A stretch of 64,000 nucleotides of DNA from Sphingobacterium oryzagri (GTDB taxonomy: Bacteria; Bacteroidota; Bacteroidia; Sphingobacteriales; Sphingobacteriaceae): positions 4,712,001-4,776,000 of the forward strand of contig NZ_CP117880.1 of the NCBI RefSeq assembly GCF_028736175.1. Direction: 5' to 3'. The first letter of the stretch is position 1. Every line of letters starts with the position of its first letter. The position numbers and the translations under genes were made by a program. The notes below the pieces were generated by a model that saw nothing but the letters and a program-made list of their open reading frames with translations, was not told where the DNA came from and did not search any database. Below are positions 46,949-55,138 of this stretch, in pieces.

Positions 46949-47512
46949 CTATTCTTCCCAACGAATTTTCTCTTCAATAGGCGAACGCACAGGTTCCCGA
47001 GGCTCACTGTTGTGATGTCCCAAGTAAAATAAACCGATACATTTTTGATTATCTTCCAAACTAAGGAATGGCCCTAAGTGATTAATCAACCCAGGTGTAG
47101 CCCAGTAGCCACCAATGGATAGCGAGTGTGCCGCCAACCACAGATTTTGCACGGCGCATGATGTCGCTGCCAATTCCTCCCATTCAGGAAGATCACCGGT
47201 GTAATTCACAACGATAGCAATAGCAACATTCGATGTCGTTGCTTTCTTTGCCATGTTTTGTTCCGTTGCTTCTGTATATTTTTCAGCCGGTGTTATCGTT
47301 TTGTAAATGCGGCCAAGCTCATTTCCTAAGCGATCTAAACCAGCGCCCTGGAAAACCACAAAACGCCAAGGTTGCGTACGCTTGTGTGTAGGTGCAGCAT
47401 TTGCCGCTTCCAAGATGGTTAAAAGATCTTCTTTGCTGATATCCTGATCAGTGAAGCTATTTTGGTTCACCGTTCTTCTATAATGTATCGCTTTTAAAAC
47501 TTCGTTTTTCAT
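46949..47512 (-). CDS. Nitroreductase-family flavoprotein
   Basis: 187 residues. The FMN-binding start is IHYRRTVNQNSFTDQDISKE with the double-Arg of the family, then AANAAPTHKRTQPWRFVVFQ, and the C-terminal GLFYLGHHNSEPREPVR. It resembles YdjA-like single-domain nitroreductases that use NAD(P)H to reduce nitro or quinone compounds. It lies 35 bp after pepT on the same strand and may be co-transcribed with it. Confidence 0.9.
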   Translation of the reverse strand: MKNEVLKAIHYRRTVNQNSFTDQDISKEDLLTILEAANAAPTHKRTQPWRFVVFQGAGLDRLGNELGRIYKTITPAEKYTEATEQNMAKKATTSNVAIAIVVNYTGDLPEWEELAATSCAVQNLWLAAHSLSIGGYWATPGLINHLGPFLSLEDNQKCIGLFYLGHHNSEPREPVRSPIEEKIRWEE

Positions 47513-47547
47513 ATCGTGTTGTTAATTTTTTCTATTACTGCTTTGTC

Positions 47548-48810
47548 TTACGCGCGTTCTTCCCAAATATTTACAATATGCAAAATCGTGAGCACGGCTT
47601 TTTCCATATCTTGCCTGCTTACCCATTCCAATTTGCCGTGAAATGCATGACCGCCTGCGAAAACGTTAGGGCAAGGAAGCCCCATAAAAGATAAGCGAGA
47701 ACCATCGGTACCGCCGCGAATACTACGTCTTTCTGCCGGTAAACCTACGCGTTGGATAGCCTCCAGGCCAATCTCCATAATTTGTGGATAATTGTCGAGC
47801 ACTTCCTTCATGTTTCTGTACTGCTCATGCACATCAAAACGGAAGGTAGCTCCCGGATATTGCGCAACCACCTGCTCCACGATACTTTTCAGCTCATTCT
47901 CGTGATCGGTAAGTTTTGCGGTATTATGGTCGCGGATGATAAAATCAATCTCCGCTTTATCAACCCCACCGCTGATATGATTTGGATGTACAAAACCTTC
48001 TTTTTTGGCGGTCGTCTCCGGCGAGAGGCGATCTTTTGGCAACGCCTGAATCACTTCTGCTGCTATTTTAAGTGCCGAGACCAGCTTGCCTTTGGCAAAG
48101 CCCGGGTGAACCGAAACACCTTGTATAACCACGCGAACGCCATCAGCAGAAAACGTTTCATCTTCGATTGTTCCTGCTTTTTCGCCATCCATCGTATAGC
48201 CAAAGTCTGCACCCAATTTTTTGATATCGACATGGTTTACACCCTGGCCAATTTCTTCATCGGGCGTGAATAAGATTTTGATCGCTCCGTGTTTGATCTC
48301 CGGATGCTGCATCAGGATGCGCGCAGCGTCCATAATTTCGGCCACACCCGCCTTGTCATCCGCACCGAGCAACGTGGTGCCGCTGGCCGTTATGATATCG
48401 TGTCCAATCTGGTTTTGAAGATCGGGATGCTCGGCAAATTTGATGATAACAGCAGGATCATCTGGCAGAACCAAATCTTGCCCTTGATAATCTGCATGCA
48501 CGAGCGGCTTAACATTTTTTCCTGAACAATCGGGCGACGTATCCACATGCGAACAAAAGCAAATAACCGGCACCTGTTTATCCGTATTGGAAGGAATCGT
48601 GGCATAAACATAGCCGTATTCATCTAAATGCGCGTCTGCCACACCTATTTCAAGCAGTTCTTCAACCAATATTCGGCTCAGATTTTTTTGCTTTTCCGTA
48701 GAGGGAAAAGAAGTCGAATTTGGATCTGATTCCGTATCAACCTGCACATAACGCATAAAGCGCTCGGCTACTTGAAAATTCTTGATAGCATTAATAGGGG
48801 AAAAACTCAT
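47548..48810 (-). CDS. pepT: Peptidase T (tripeptide aminopeptidase)
   Basis: 420 residues. An M20-family zinc aminopeptidase acting on tripeptides in the cytoplasm. The metal ligands lie in ICFCSHVDTSPDCSG (His, Asp), GTTLLGADDKAGVAEIMDA (Asp), ILFTPDEEIGQGVNHVD (catalytic and metal Glu), GYTMDGEKAGTIEDETFSAD, and NVFAGGHAFHGKLEWVS (His). The length matches E. coli PepT (about 408). It is the upstream gene of a two-gene unit with the nitroreductase. Confidence 0.97.
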   Translation of the reverse strand: MSFSPINAIKNFQVAERFMRYVQVDTESDPNSTSFPSTEKQKNLSRILVEELLEIGVADAHLDEYGYVYATIPSNTDKQVPVICFCSHVDTSPDCSGKNVKPLVHADYQGQDLVLPDDPAVIIKFAEHPDLQNQIGHDIITASGTTLLGADDKAGVAEIMDAARILMQHPEIKHGAIKILFTPDEEIGQGVNHVDIKKLGADFGYTMDGEKAGTIEDETFSADGVRVVIQGVSVHPGFAKGKLVSALKIAAEVIQALPKDRLSPETTAKKEGFVHPNHISGGVDKAEIDFIIRDHNTAKLTDHENELKSIVEQVVAQYPGATFRFDVHEQYRNMKEVLDNYPQIMEIGLEAIQRVGLPAERRSIRGGTDGSRLSFMGLPCPNVFAGGHAFHGKLEWVSRQDMEKAVLTILHIVNIWEERA

Positions 48811-48936
48811 GTTTAATCTCTTTTTTGACTCGTCAAAAATAAGAACTTCTATACGATAAACCGTGAAATTCTATAAATCACTGTTTACCAAATATATACA
48901 AGCACCTTTCAAGACAAACAGCGGCTTTGCAAAACT

Positions 48937-49728
48937 CTACTGACTATCGACCCAGCCAAATACTTTTGATAAGAGTTCTGTGCTACGCGCGCCCCCAAGA
49001 TTTTGGCGAATTTTCAATTCCTGATCGGCCACTTTTACAAATAAGCCGTCAATTGCCTTTTGGGTGACGTATGCCGTTAAATCGGTGTTTACTTTGCTCG
49101 ATAACGGCAATTTGTTGTAAGCTGTAGTCAACTGCGTCCAATAAGTAGATACCTGATTTTTGCCCATCGCCGATTCGATAACAGGCGTAAACTTCGTCGT
49201 TAACTCGGCATTGGTATTTGTTCTAAAATAGTTCGTCGCCGCATTTTGCTGTTCGCTTAACAAGATGTTGTAGCCATCTTGAATCGTCATTTTCGAAAGG
49301 GAATTAACGAAGACCGTTCCCGCTTCAGACACCGCTGTTTCTGCGGCGCGATTCATGCTGGTAATAAATTGATCGCAGAGCGACCCCATGCCCACGGCAC
49401 GCAGCGCCTTTTCGACTTTCTGTGCCTCTTCAGGCATCAAAATCTTCACAACCGCATCGCCCAGATATCCATTCTGTACAGACAAACTTTTGATACTGGT
49501 TTGAAGACCATTGCTTAATGCCTGTTTAAGTGCGTTGTTTGCTTCTGTCTTCGTAACCGGACTGTTACTGACAGACGCATTAGTCGTGGTCGTGGCTTTC
49601 TTGGTACTGTCGGTGCTGCTGGTGCCCAACTTACCCAACACATCTTTGATTTTAGATGACACCTGCGCTTGCGAAACCGAAAGATTACCAAGCAGCAAAG
49701 CAGCTGCGCATATAACGAATATTTTCAT
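48937..49728 (-). CDS. DUF4197-family secreted protein
   Basis: 263 residues with a signal peptide (MKIFVICAAALLLGNLSVSQ then AQ). The mature protein is helical with ALKQALSNGLQTSIKSLSVQ, NGYLGDAVVKILMPEEAQKV and FVNSLSKMTIQDGYNILLSE, the DUF4197 pattern of repeated helices (A-L-x-x-G...L-x-x-x-x-G-Y). Probably periplasmic; function unknown. It stands alone between pepT and the EEP gene. Confidence 0.85.
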   Translation of the reverse strand: MKIFVICAAALLLGNLSVSQAQVSSKIKDVLGKLGTSSTDSTKKATTTTNASVSNSPVTKTEANNALKQALSNGLQTSIKSLSVQNGYLGDAVVKILMPEEAQKVEKALRAVGMGSLCDQFITSMNRAAETAVSEAGTVFVNSLSKMTIQDGYNILLSEQQNAATNYFRTNTNAELTTKFTPVIESAMGKNQVSTYWTQLTTAYNKLPLSSKVNTDLTAYVTQKAIDGLFVKVADQELKIRQNLGGARSTELLSKVFGWVDSQ

Positions 49729-49788
49729 AACTAACCTATTTTGTTTACAACAAAGATAATAAATTTCAACAAAACAGACGTTCTATGC

Positions 49789-50619
49789 CTACCATGATAA
49801 CACGACCTTAACCGGAAAATGATCTGAAGGAAACTTTCCTTGATAAGTATCCGTCAAGATGCCATATCGCTGTACAGTAAAAGGTGCTGTGATAAAAATA
49901 TGATCGATACGTCCTTTAGGCGCCAGGCTTTTTCCCCAACCGTTAAACGTGGAATTGGGCTCATACACAAATTTTGCTAAACCATGCGTGTCTTTGACCA
50001 CGCCGCTATTGGCCAACGTAAAATAGGCTTCATTATGCTCATCAATATTGAAATCGCCGGTCAAGATAAGCGGTAAGTCTTTGGCAAATTCTTTGGCCTT
50101 GTTTAAGATCAATTTCGCACTTTCCCGTCGGGCTACAACGCCCACGTGATCAAAATGCGTATTCATAAAAATAAACTGTTTGCCGTTTTCCAAATCTTCA
50201 AATACGCCCCAGGTACAGATTCGAGGCAGCACGGCATCCCAACCTTTATTGGGCTGTGCTGTATTCGTTGCCGACAACCAGAATGTACCGTCTTTTAGCA
50301 GCTTGAACCGTTTAGTATCGTAAAATATTGCGGAATGTTCACCAGCAGATTTACCATCGTCACGTCCCACTCCTACAAAAGCAAAGTTTGGAAGTGCCGA
50401 TTGCATATCTTGCACTTGCTCGCGAAAACCTTCTTGAATACCAAAAATATCGAAACCATGAAACCGGATAAGCTGCGTAAGCGCCTCCTTCCGGTCGTCC
50501 CATAAATTTCCGGTATCTGCATTGGTTTTCATCCGGATATTAAACGTAGCCACGTTCATCTCCTGCGCCGCTGCACAATAGACACAAAAAGACAACACTA
50601 AAGAAAATAGAGACTTCAT
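49789..50619 (-). CDS. Secreted endonuclease/exonuclease/phosphatase-family protein
   Basis: 276 residues with a signal peptide (about 1-18, FSLVLSFCVYCAAA). Complete EEP catalytic set: VATFNIRM (Asn), IFGIQEGF (Glu), FMNTHFDHVG (His), LTGDFNIDE (Asp/Asn) and PSDHFPVKVVL (Asp-His). The sequence style (CTWGVFEDLENGKQFIFMNT) is that of periplasmic phosphodiesterase/sphingomyelinase-like members. Neighbour to a glycerophosphodiester phosphodiesterase gene on the same strand, suggesting joint use of phospholipid-derived phosphodiesters. A hairpin lies between the two. Confidence 0.92.
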   Translation of the reverse strand: MKSLFSLVLSFCVYCAAAQEMNVATFNIRMKTNADTGNLWDDRKEALTQLIRFHGFDIFGIQEGFREQVQDMQSALPNFAFVGVGRDDGKSAGEHSAIFYDTKRFKLLKDGTFWLSATNTAQPNKGWDAVLPRICTWGVFEDLENGKQFIFMNTHFDHVGVVARRESAKLILNKAKEFAKDLPLILTGDFNIDEHNEAYFTLANSGVVKDTHGLAKFVYEPNSTFNGWGKSLAPKGRIDHIFITAPFTVQRYGILTDTYQGKFPSDHFPVKVVLSW

Positions 50620-50640
50620 ATATAGAAAGGCTTAGGTATG

Positions 50641-50675
50641 ATAAACCTGCACGGCTAAAGGCGATGCAGGTTTAT
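50641..50675 (-). terminator. Hairpin after the GDPD gene
   Basis: ATAAACCTGCA (50641-50651) pairs perfectly with TGCAGGTTTAT (50665-50675) around a 13-base loop. It follows the GDPD stop on the minus strand and has only a weak T-rich tail, so termination is probable but not certain. Confidence 0.55.
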
Positions 50676-50695
50676 ACGTTTATCAACACTGTTAT

Positions 50696-51469
50696 TTACT
50701 TTTTTGGTGACTTACCTAAGATCTCGTTTAACATCTCAGGCTCGTCGGTCGATATGTAATCGATTTTGTTGTCGACAAAATAATGCATATCCTCCGCTTT
50801 ATTTACCGTCCACACGTTGGTTTTTAATTTCAGTGTTTTGGCATCTTTAATCCAGGTCGGATTTTTCTTATAGATACTATAATGATAGTCAATGCCACTC
50901 AATTTCGCATCTTTTATCTCTTTTGGTGTTTTATCCCCCATTAAATAGTGCACCATGGCCGATTTATCCAGCGCTCTTAATTTCACGCAAGCATCGTAGC
51001 TAAAAGCGATATATTCTACCATTTTCTCGGCTTTAAGCGCTTTCACTAATGCGACCGAAAGCTCCGCAGCTTTCAAGGTGCGCTCGGTACCTTGTTCATT
51101 GGTTTTTAACTCATAAATCAGCTTCGTCGCCTTTTGCTTCAGGCCTTCTTTTAAATAAGCCTCTGCCGTAGGAATAGACTCGCCGTTTGGATGCTTTTTA
51201 GTCAACAGCTCCGCATAAGTAGACGTTGCAATATCTAAACCGTAAAAATCATTATCGTGGTTGACCACAAGTACATCGTCTTTGGTCAGGTGTACGTCAA
51301 ACTCGCTGCCCCAAGCGTGTAATTGAATTGCTGAATTTAAGGAAGCCAGCGAATTTTGCGGATTACCTGTATTTTTCCAGGCACCGCGGTGTGCGATCAT
51401 TTGTGTTTGTGCAAAAGAAGCAAAGCTTATGGCAGAAAATAGTGTCAAAATAGCTAATGATTTTTTCAT
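50696..51469 (-). CDS. Glycerophosphodiester phosphodiesterase
   Basis: About 257 residues from the ATG at 51469 (MKKSLAILTLFSAISFASFA is a signal peptide; the upstream start at 51511 would disrupt it). GDPD core: MIAHRGAWKNTGNPQNSLAS (catalytic His and Arg), GSEFDVHLTKDDVLVVNHDN (metal Glu/Asp, His), KLIYELKTNEQG (Glu) and later TNVWTVNKAEDMHYFVDNKI. It hydrolyses deacylated phospholipids to glycerol-3-phosphate and alcohol in the periplasm. Confidence 0.95.
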   Translation of the reverse strand: MKKSLAILTLFSAISFASFAQTQMIAHRGAWKNTGNPQNSLASLNSAIQLHAWGSEFDVHLTKDDVLVVNHDNDFYGLDIATSTYAELLTKKHPNGESIPTAEAYLKEGLKQKATKLIYELKTNEQGTERTLKAAELSVALVKALKAEKMVEYIAFSYDACVKLRALDKSAMVHYLMGDKTPKEIKDAKLSGIDYHYSIYKKNPTWIKDAKTLKLKTNVWTVNKAEDMHYFVDNKIDYISTDEPEMLNEILGKSPKK

Positions 51470-51548
51470 TCTGATTTTATGTTTATTGTTGTGCATGATG
51501 TTGATTTGCACAACGAATATACCTAATTCAAGTTAAGCGAATATTAAA

Positions 51549-52199
51549 TCAACGCTCACCCTGCCATTCGGCATAAAATTGTTGCAGAAATGAATCCATA
51601 AAATCATGTCTTTGTGCTGCTATACGCTTTCCAGTAGTCGTATTCATCTTATCGCGCAAAAGCAATAACTTCTCGTAAAAGTGATTAATCGTAGGAGCTG
51701 TAGTATTTTTATACGCTTCTTTAGTTTGGTTTTCAGCTACCGGAATTTCAGGATTGTAGATTTCCCGATTTTTAAAGCCGCCATAGTTAAACGCGCGCGC
51801 AATTCCTATCGCTCCTATGGCATCCAGCCGATCGGCATCTTGCACGACCTCCAACTCTTTCGAATGAAAGTTGACTTCTCCTAAAGATGCTTTAAAAGAC
51901 ATGTGCAGAATAATGTTTTGAACATGGGCAACGATGTCTGCATCGACACCGATGCTATGCAGAAATTCGCCCGCAATACGCGGACCAATCTGCTCATCGC
52001 CATCGTGAAATTTGCTATCTGCAATATCATGCAGCAAAGCCGTCAGCTCACACACCATACCATCAGCCGTTTCCGTTTCCAGAATAAGCTTCGTATTGTT
52101 CCATACACGCTGAATGTGCCACCAGTCGTGGCCGGATTCCGCATTTTTTAAGCGGTCTTTAACAAAAGATGCGGTCTGTTGGATGACGGATTCTTGCAT
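51549..52199 (-). CDS. HD-domain phosphohydrolase (YedJ-like)
   Basis: 216 residues. HD motif residues: SGHDWWHIQRVWNNTKLILE (His), LTALLHDIADSKFHDGDEQI (His-Asp) and VQDADRLDAIGAIGIARAFN (Asp). The family hydrolyses phosphate esters or nucleotides in the cytoplasm. Its ATG lies 5 bp after the stop of the methyltransferase gene, so the two are co-transcribed. Confidence 0.92.
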   Translation of the reverse strand: MQESVIQQTASFVKDRLKNAESGHDWWHIQRVWNNTKLILETETADGMVCELTALLHDIADSKFHDGDEQIGPRIAGEFLHSIGVDADIVAHVQNIILHMSFKASLGEVNFHSKELEVVQDADRLDAIGAIGIARAFNYGGFKNREIYNPEIPVAENQTKEAYKNTTAPTINHFYEKLLLLRDKMNTTTGKRIAAQRHDFMDSFLQQFYAEWQGER

Positions 52200-52204
52200 A
52201 GTTT

Positions 52205-53368
52205 CTAATTTTCTTTGGAGCCTTCATACAGCTCATACTGCAGTAGGCGACAGTCTAATTTACCATTAAAAAACTCAAATCGGCGTGACGCGCGCAAACC
52301 AATTTTCTTGGCCAGATCAGGATTTCCCGTAAATACGTAGCCACGGTAGCCTCGACAATTTTGCTTTAAAAAATCGCCCACACGCTTGTAAGTCTCCTCC
52401 AGTTTGCTATGCACGCCCAAACGCTCACCATACTCTGGGTTAAACATCACGACACCATTTCCTTCCGGCACGGTAGTTTGTGCAAAGTCGCCCACTTCAA
52501 AGGTAATTAAATGCTCTACGCCTGCGGTACGCGCATTCAACTGTGCTATCTCGATCGCCTCTGCAGAAATATCAGATGCGATAATCTGCGGAAGATTCTT
52601 TTTATCGGTCAGATCTTTAATCTTGCGGCGCTCTTCAAAAAACACCTCTTCATTATAGCCAATAAAATGCATAAAAGCATAATTCATGCGTTGCAGGCCG
52701 GGCACACGTTGCTGTGCAAGCAAAGCCGCTTCAATCGCGAGCGTTCCCGATCCGCACATCGGGTTTACAAACGGCGATTTGCGATCCCAATTGGTCGCTA
52801 AAATCGTAGACGTCGCTAAGGCTTCCAACATTGGAGCCTTCCCCGGGTGCTTACGATAGCCGTGCTTGGCCAAGGTTTCGCCAGAGGTATCGATAAAAAT
52901 CTCCGCACGTTCTTCCATCCAATGCAAATGTACCACCGCCTTGTTCAGCTCCGGGCCGGTATTGGGGCGTAAGCCTTTCTTCTCTTTAATACGATCCACA
53001 ATGGCATCTTTCACCTTAACATTGGCAAAAAGGGGTGTGGTTATCGTTTCATTATGCACGGTGGATGTTACCGAAAAATATCCGTCAAATGGTATGATTT
53101 CTTCCCAGGCGATGGTTACCAACTGGTCGTAAAGCTCTGCAGGATTTGCTGCCCGAAAAGACTTTATTTCATAAAGCACCTGACTGGCCACGCGCAGGTT
53201 AAGATTTAAACGAACACACTCATTTACAGAGGCTTTGATCTCCACACCCGTATTGAAAGCACGAACGATTGAGAAACCTAAATCTTTAACTTCTTGCTCC
53301 AGGTACGGAGACAAACGTCTGTTGCAGGTGATAATCACCTTATTGGGGGTGTTGAAAACTTCCATCAT
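52205..53368 (-). CDS. THUMP-domain class I rRNA methyltransferase (RlmL-like)
   Basis: 387 residues. An N-terminal THUMP part (about 40-160; SFRAANPAELYDQLVTIAWE) is followed by a UPF0020-type SAM methyltransferase: DWDRKSPFVNPMCGSGTLAI (SAM loop), IIASDISAEAIEIAQLNART, and NGVVMFNPEYGERLG, which replaces the usual NPPY by NPEY. The set matches 23S rRNA guanine-N2 methyltransferases of the RlmL type. Upstream of the HD-domain gene in a two-gene operon, divergent from the DUF3127 gene. Confidence 0.9.
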   Translation of the reverse strand: MMEVFNTPNKVIITCNRRLSPYLEQEVKDLGFSIVRAFNTGVEIKASVNECVRLNLNLRVASQVLYEIKSFRAANPAELYDQLVTIAWEEIIPFDGYFSVTSTVHNETITTPLFANVKVKDAIVDRIKEKKGLRPNTGPELNKAVVHLHWMEERAEIFIDTSGETLAKHGYRKHPGKAPMLEALATSTILATNWDRKSPFVNPMCGSGTLAIEAALLAQQRVPGLQRMNYAFMHFIGYNEEVFFEERRKIKDLTDKKNLPQIIASDISAEAIEIAQLNARTAGVEHLITFEVGDFAQTTVPEGNGVVMFNPEYGERLGVHSKLEETYKRVGDFLKQNCRGYRGYVFTGNPDLAKKIGLRASRRFEFFNGKLDCRLLQYELYEGSKEN

Positions 53369-53435
53369 ATTTTTGCAAAGTTACTTATTCTGCTTAGCAA
53401 AAAATGCTTAATTTTACAGTTTAATACGTTTTGAT

Positions 53436-53810
53436 ATGGAAATAAGAGGAAAAGTTCACGAGATAGGCGCTACGCAACAGGTTACAGAATCTTTTAAGAA
53501 AAGAGATATGATCGTAGCGTATGCTGAAAACCCACAATTTGTAGAATACATTCGTTTTGAGTCTACTCAAGACCGCGTAAACATTTTTGATAATTTAGCT
53601 GTAGGTGATGAAATTGAGGTTTCTTTTAACCTTCGCGGACGTCCTTGGACAAACAAAGACGGCGTGACGACTTACTTCAATTCGTTGGTTGCATGGCGCG
53701 TAACGAAATTGGCAAATACAGCGCAATCTGCTGCCGCTCCGGGTTACGCAGATATGCCTCCTGTTGATATTTCATCTTCAGGTGCTGATGATGACGATTT
53801 ACCATTCTAG
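53436..53810 (+). CDS. DUF3127 protein with SSB-like acidic tail
   Basis: 124 residues. An OB-fold-like core (MEIRGKVHEIGATQQVTESF, VGDEIEVSFNLRGRPWTNKD, YFNSLVAWRV) is that of DUF3127, a Bacteroidota family. It ends in a disordered linker and DDDDLPF, nearly the DDDIPF tip by which SSB recruits repair and replication proteins. This makes a single-stranded DNA or RNA binding role likely, though not shown. It is one gene with a bidirectional terminator, divergent from the methyltransferase. Confidence 0.88.
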   Translation: MEIRGKVHEIGATQQVTESFKKRDMIVAYAENPQFVEYIRFESTQDRVNIFDNLAVGDEIEVSFNLRGRPWTNKDGVTTYFNSLVAWRVTKLANTAQSAAAPGYADMPPVDISSSGADDDDLPF

Positions 53811-53822
53811 TATATACCACTA

Positions 53823-53873
53823 GGACATAAAAAGAGAGCCCTTTGCGAAAAACAAAGGGCTCTCTTTTTATGT
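53823..53873. terminator. Perfect 22-bp hairpin terminator for two convergent genes
   Basis: Positions 53823-53844 pair perfectly with 53852-53873 around CGAAAAA; the core is AGAGAGCCCTTTG / CAAAGGGCTCTCT, flanked by A and T runs on both sides. It ends the DUF3127 gene and the convergent anti-sigma-like gene. Confidence 0.95.
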
Positions 53874-53880
53874 CAGATCT

Positions 53881-54522
53881 TTATTCTGGGAATAAGATTT
53901 CGATATGCCCGTGAAGGCCTTTCCATTTAGGCCCTGATTTTAAAAGCCTTGTTATTTCCGCAATTTTGTCTTCTTCCGAAATGCCCGAGATCTCCACATC
54001 ATAAGGTAAACCCGCTCGATCTACCTTAAATCGCATCTCGAGCTTGTTATCTACGTCACTCCCGGAATAATGCGTAGCGAAGAAACTGGCAAAAGCGTCC
54101 CAACCGCCCACTGGCACAGCATCCGTAGCGGACAAAGGCTGCACCCGCATTTTTGTAAACGTTTCATCCATCAGCTCTACTTCGGTTACTTTATGAGCAC
54201 CGCGGTTTGGAAAATGACGAATCAGCAGCAAAGTAGAAACAGATATAAACAGCACCGCAGCAACCAGCCCGATGGTCAAGCGCTGCCAACTGAAAAAATA
54301 TCGGTTTTTACGTTGTGCGTGCGCGAGCACCTGCTTTTCTAAACGCTGCTGCAATAAGCTCAACGATTTTGTATCGACACCATTTTGCAAACGATAGCCA
54401 TCTATCGCATCCTGCAAAAAAGGATCGTCCAATGCCTCCCGTTCTAGCGCATGCATCTCCTCACGACTCATCAAACCGTGGATGTAATTGTGTATCCGCG
54501 ATAATTGATAGTTATTTTCCAT
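53881..54522 (-). CDS. Anti-sigma-like membrane protein paired with ECF sigma factor
   Basis: 213 residues. The cytoplasmic N-terminus (IHNYIHGLMSREEMHALERE, then ALDDPFLQDAIDGYRL) is the Bacteroidota anti-sigma pattern; a membrane segment lies at about 82-102 (LTIGLVAAVLFISVSTLLLI). The outside part (GGWDAFASFFATHYSGSDVD to PKWKGLHGHIEILFP) recalls a TonB C-terminal-like fold. Its start overlaps the sigma gene's end by 11 bp, so the two are translationally coupled. It probably holds the sigma factor at the membrane until an envelope signal arrives. Confidence 0.7.
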   Translation of the reverse strand: MENNYQLSRIHNYIHGLMSREEMHALEREALDDPFLQDAIDGYRLQNGVDTKSLSLLQQRLEKQVLAHAQRKNRYFFSWQRLTIGLVAAVLFISVSTLLLIRHFPNRGAHKVTEVELMDETFTKMRVQPLSATDAVPVGGWDAFASFFATHYSGSDVDNKLEMRFKVDRAGLPYDVEISGISEEDKIAEITRLLKSGPKWKGLHGHIEILFPE

Positions 54523-55063
54523 TTTTCTTATTCTCCATACATATCTTCAGATTACGTTTGCCATTTTGAATGTAGCTTTTCACCTGACTTAAATCTATAC
54601 CCAATACGGTAGCGATTTCCTTATAACATTTTTGATCAAGGTAGAACAAACGCACACAGCGCTCCTGATTGGTTTGCAAAGTTGCTAAACAGCTTTCCAT
54701 ACGCTCAAAATCATGCTCCGTCCAACGCGCTTCTGCGTCACCTGCATCCATTTGCAATTCCGACTCAATCATATGGCTATCAATATCCACAAAGGTTTTC
54801 TGCTTGCCTTTACGAAGCTCCATCAAGCAGTAATTACGGGCAAACACGTAGAGCCAGCTTTTAAAATTATCCACTTCGTGCTGCCGCAACTTGACAATCA
54901 GCTGTTCAAAAATCTGCATGACGGCATCCTGACTAGCCTCTTGATCTTGCAAATATTTAAAACACAAACCATAAAGCAAGGACATGTAGGGAGCATACAA
55001 CTTCCCTAAGGTATGTACATCTCCGGTATGTTTATAGTGCGATAACAGTTCCTTCTCACTCAT
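54512..55063 (-). CDS. ECF-type RNA polymerase sigma factor
   Basis: 183 residues. Region 2 contains LYGLCFKYLQDQEASQDAVM (region 2.1-2.2) and VDNFKSWLYVFARNYCLMEL (2.3-2.4). Region 4 contains LATLQTNQERCVRLFYLDQK, then CYKEIATVLGIDLSQVKSYI (helix-turn-helix). It is co-transcribed with the anti-sigma-like gene, upstream of it. No SusCD or receptor gene is adjacent, so the regulon is not evident from the neighbourhood. Confidence 0.94.
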   Translation of the reverse strand: MSEKELLSHYKHTGDVHTLGKLYAPYMSLLYGLCFKYLQDQEASQDAVMQIFEQLIVKLRQHEVDNFKSWLYVFARNYCLMELRKGKQKTFVDIDSHMIESELQMDAGDAEARWTEHDFERMESCLATLQTNQERCVRLFYLDQKCYKEIATVLGIDLSQVKSYIQNGKRNLKICMENKKNGK

Positions 55064-55138
55064 GCGTTTGTGCTTCCCTAATAAAGATGCTTGAAAATAG
55101 TAAAATCCATAGAATTAACTGTAAAAAACTTGGCCGCC

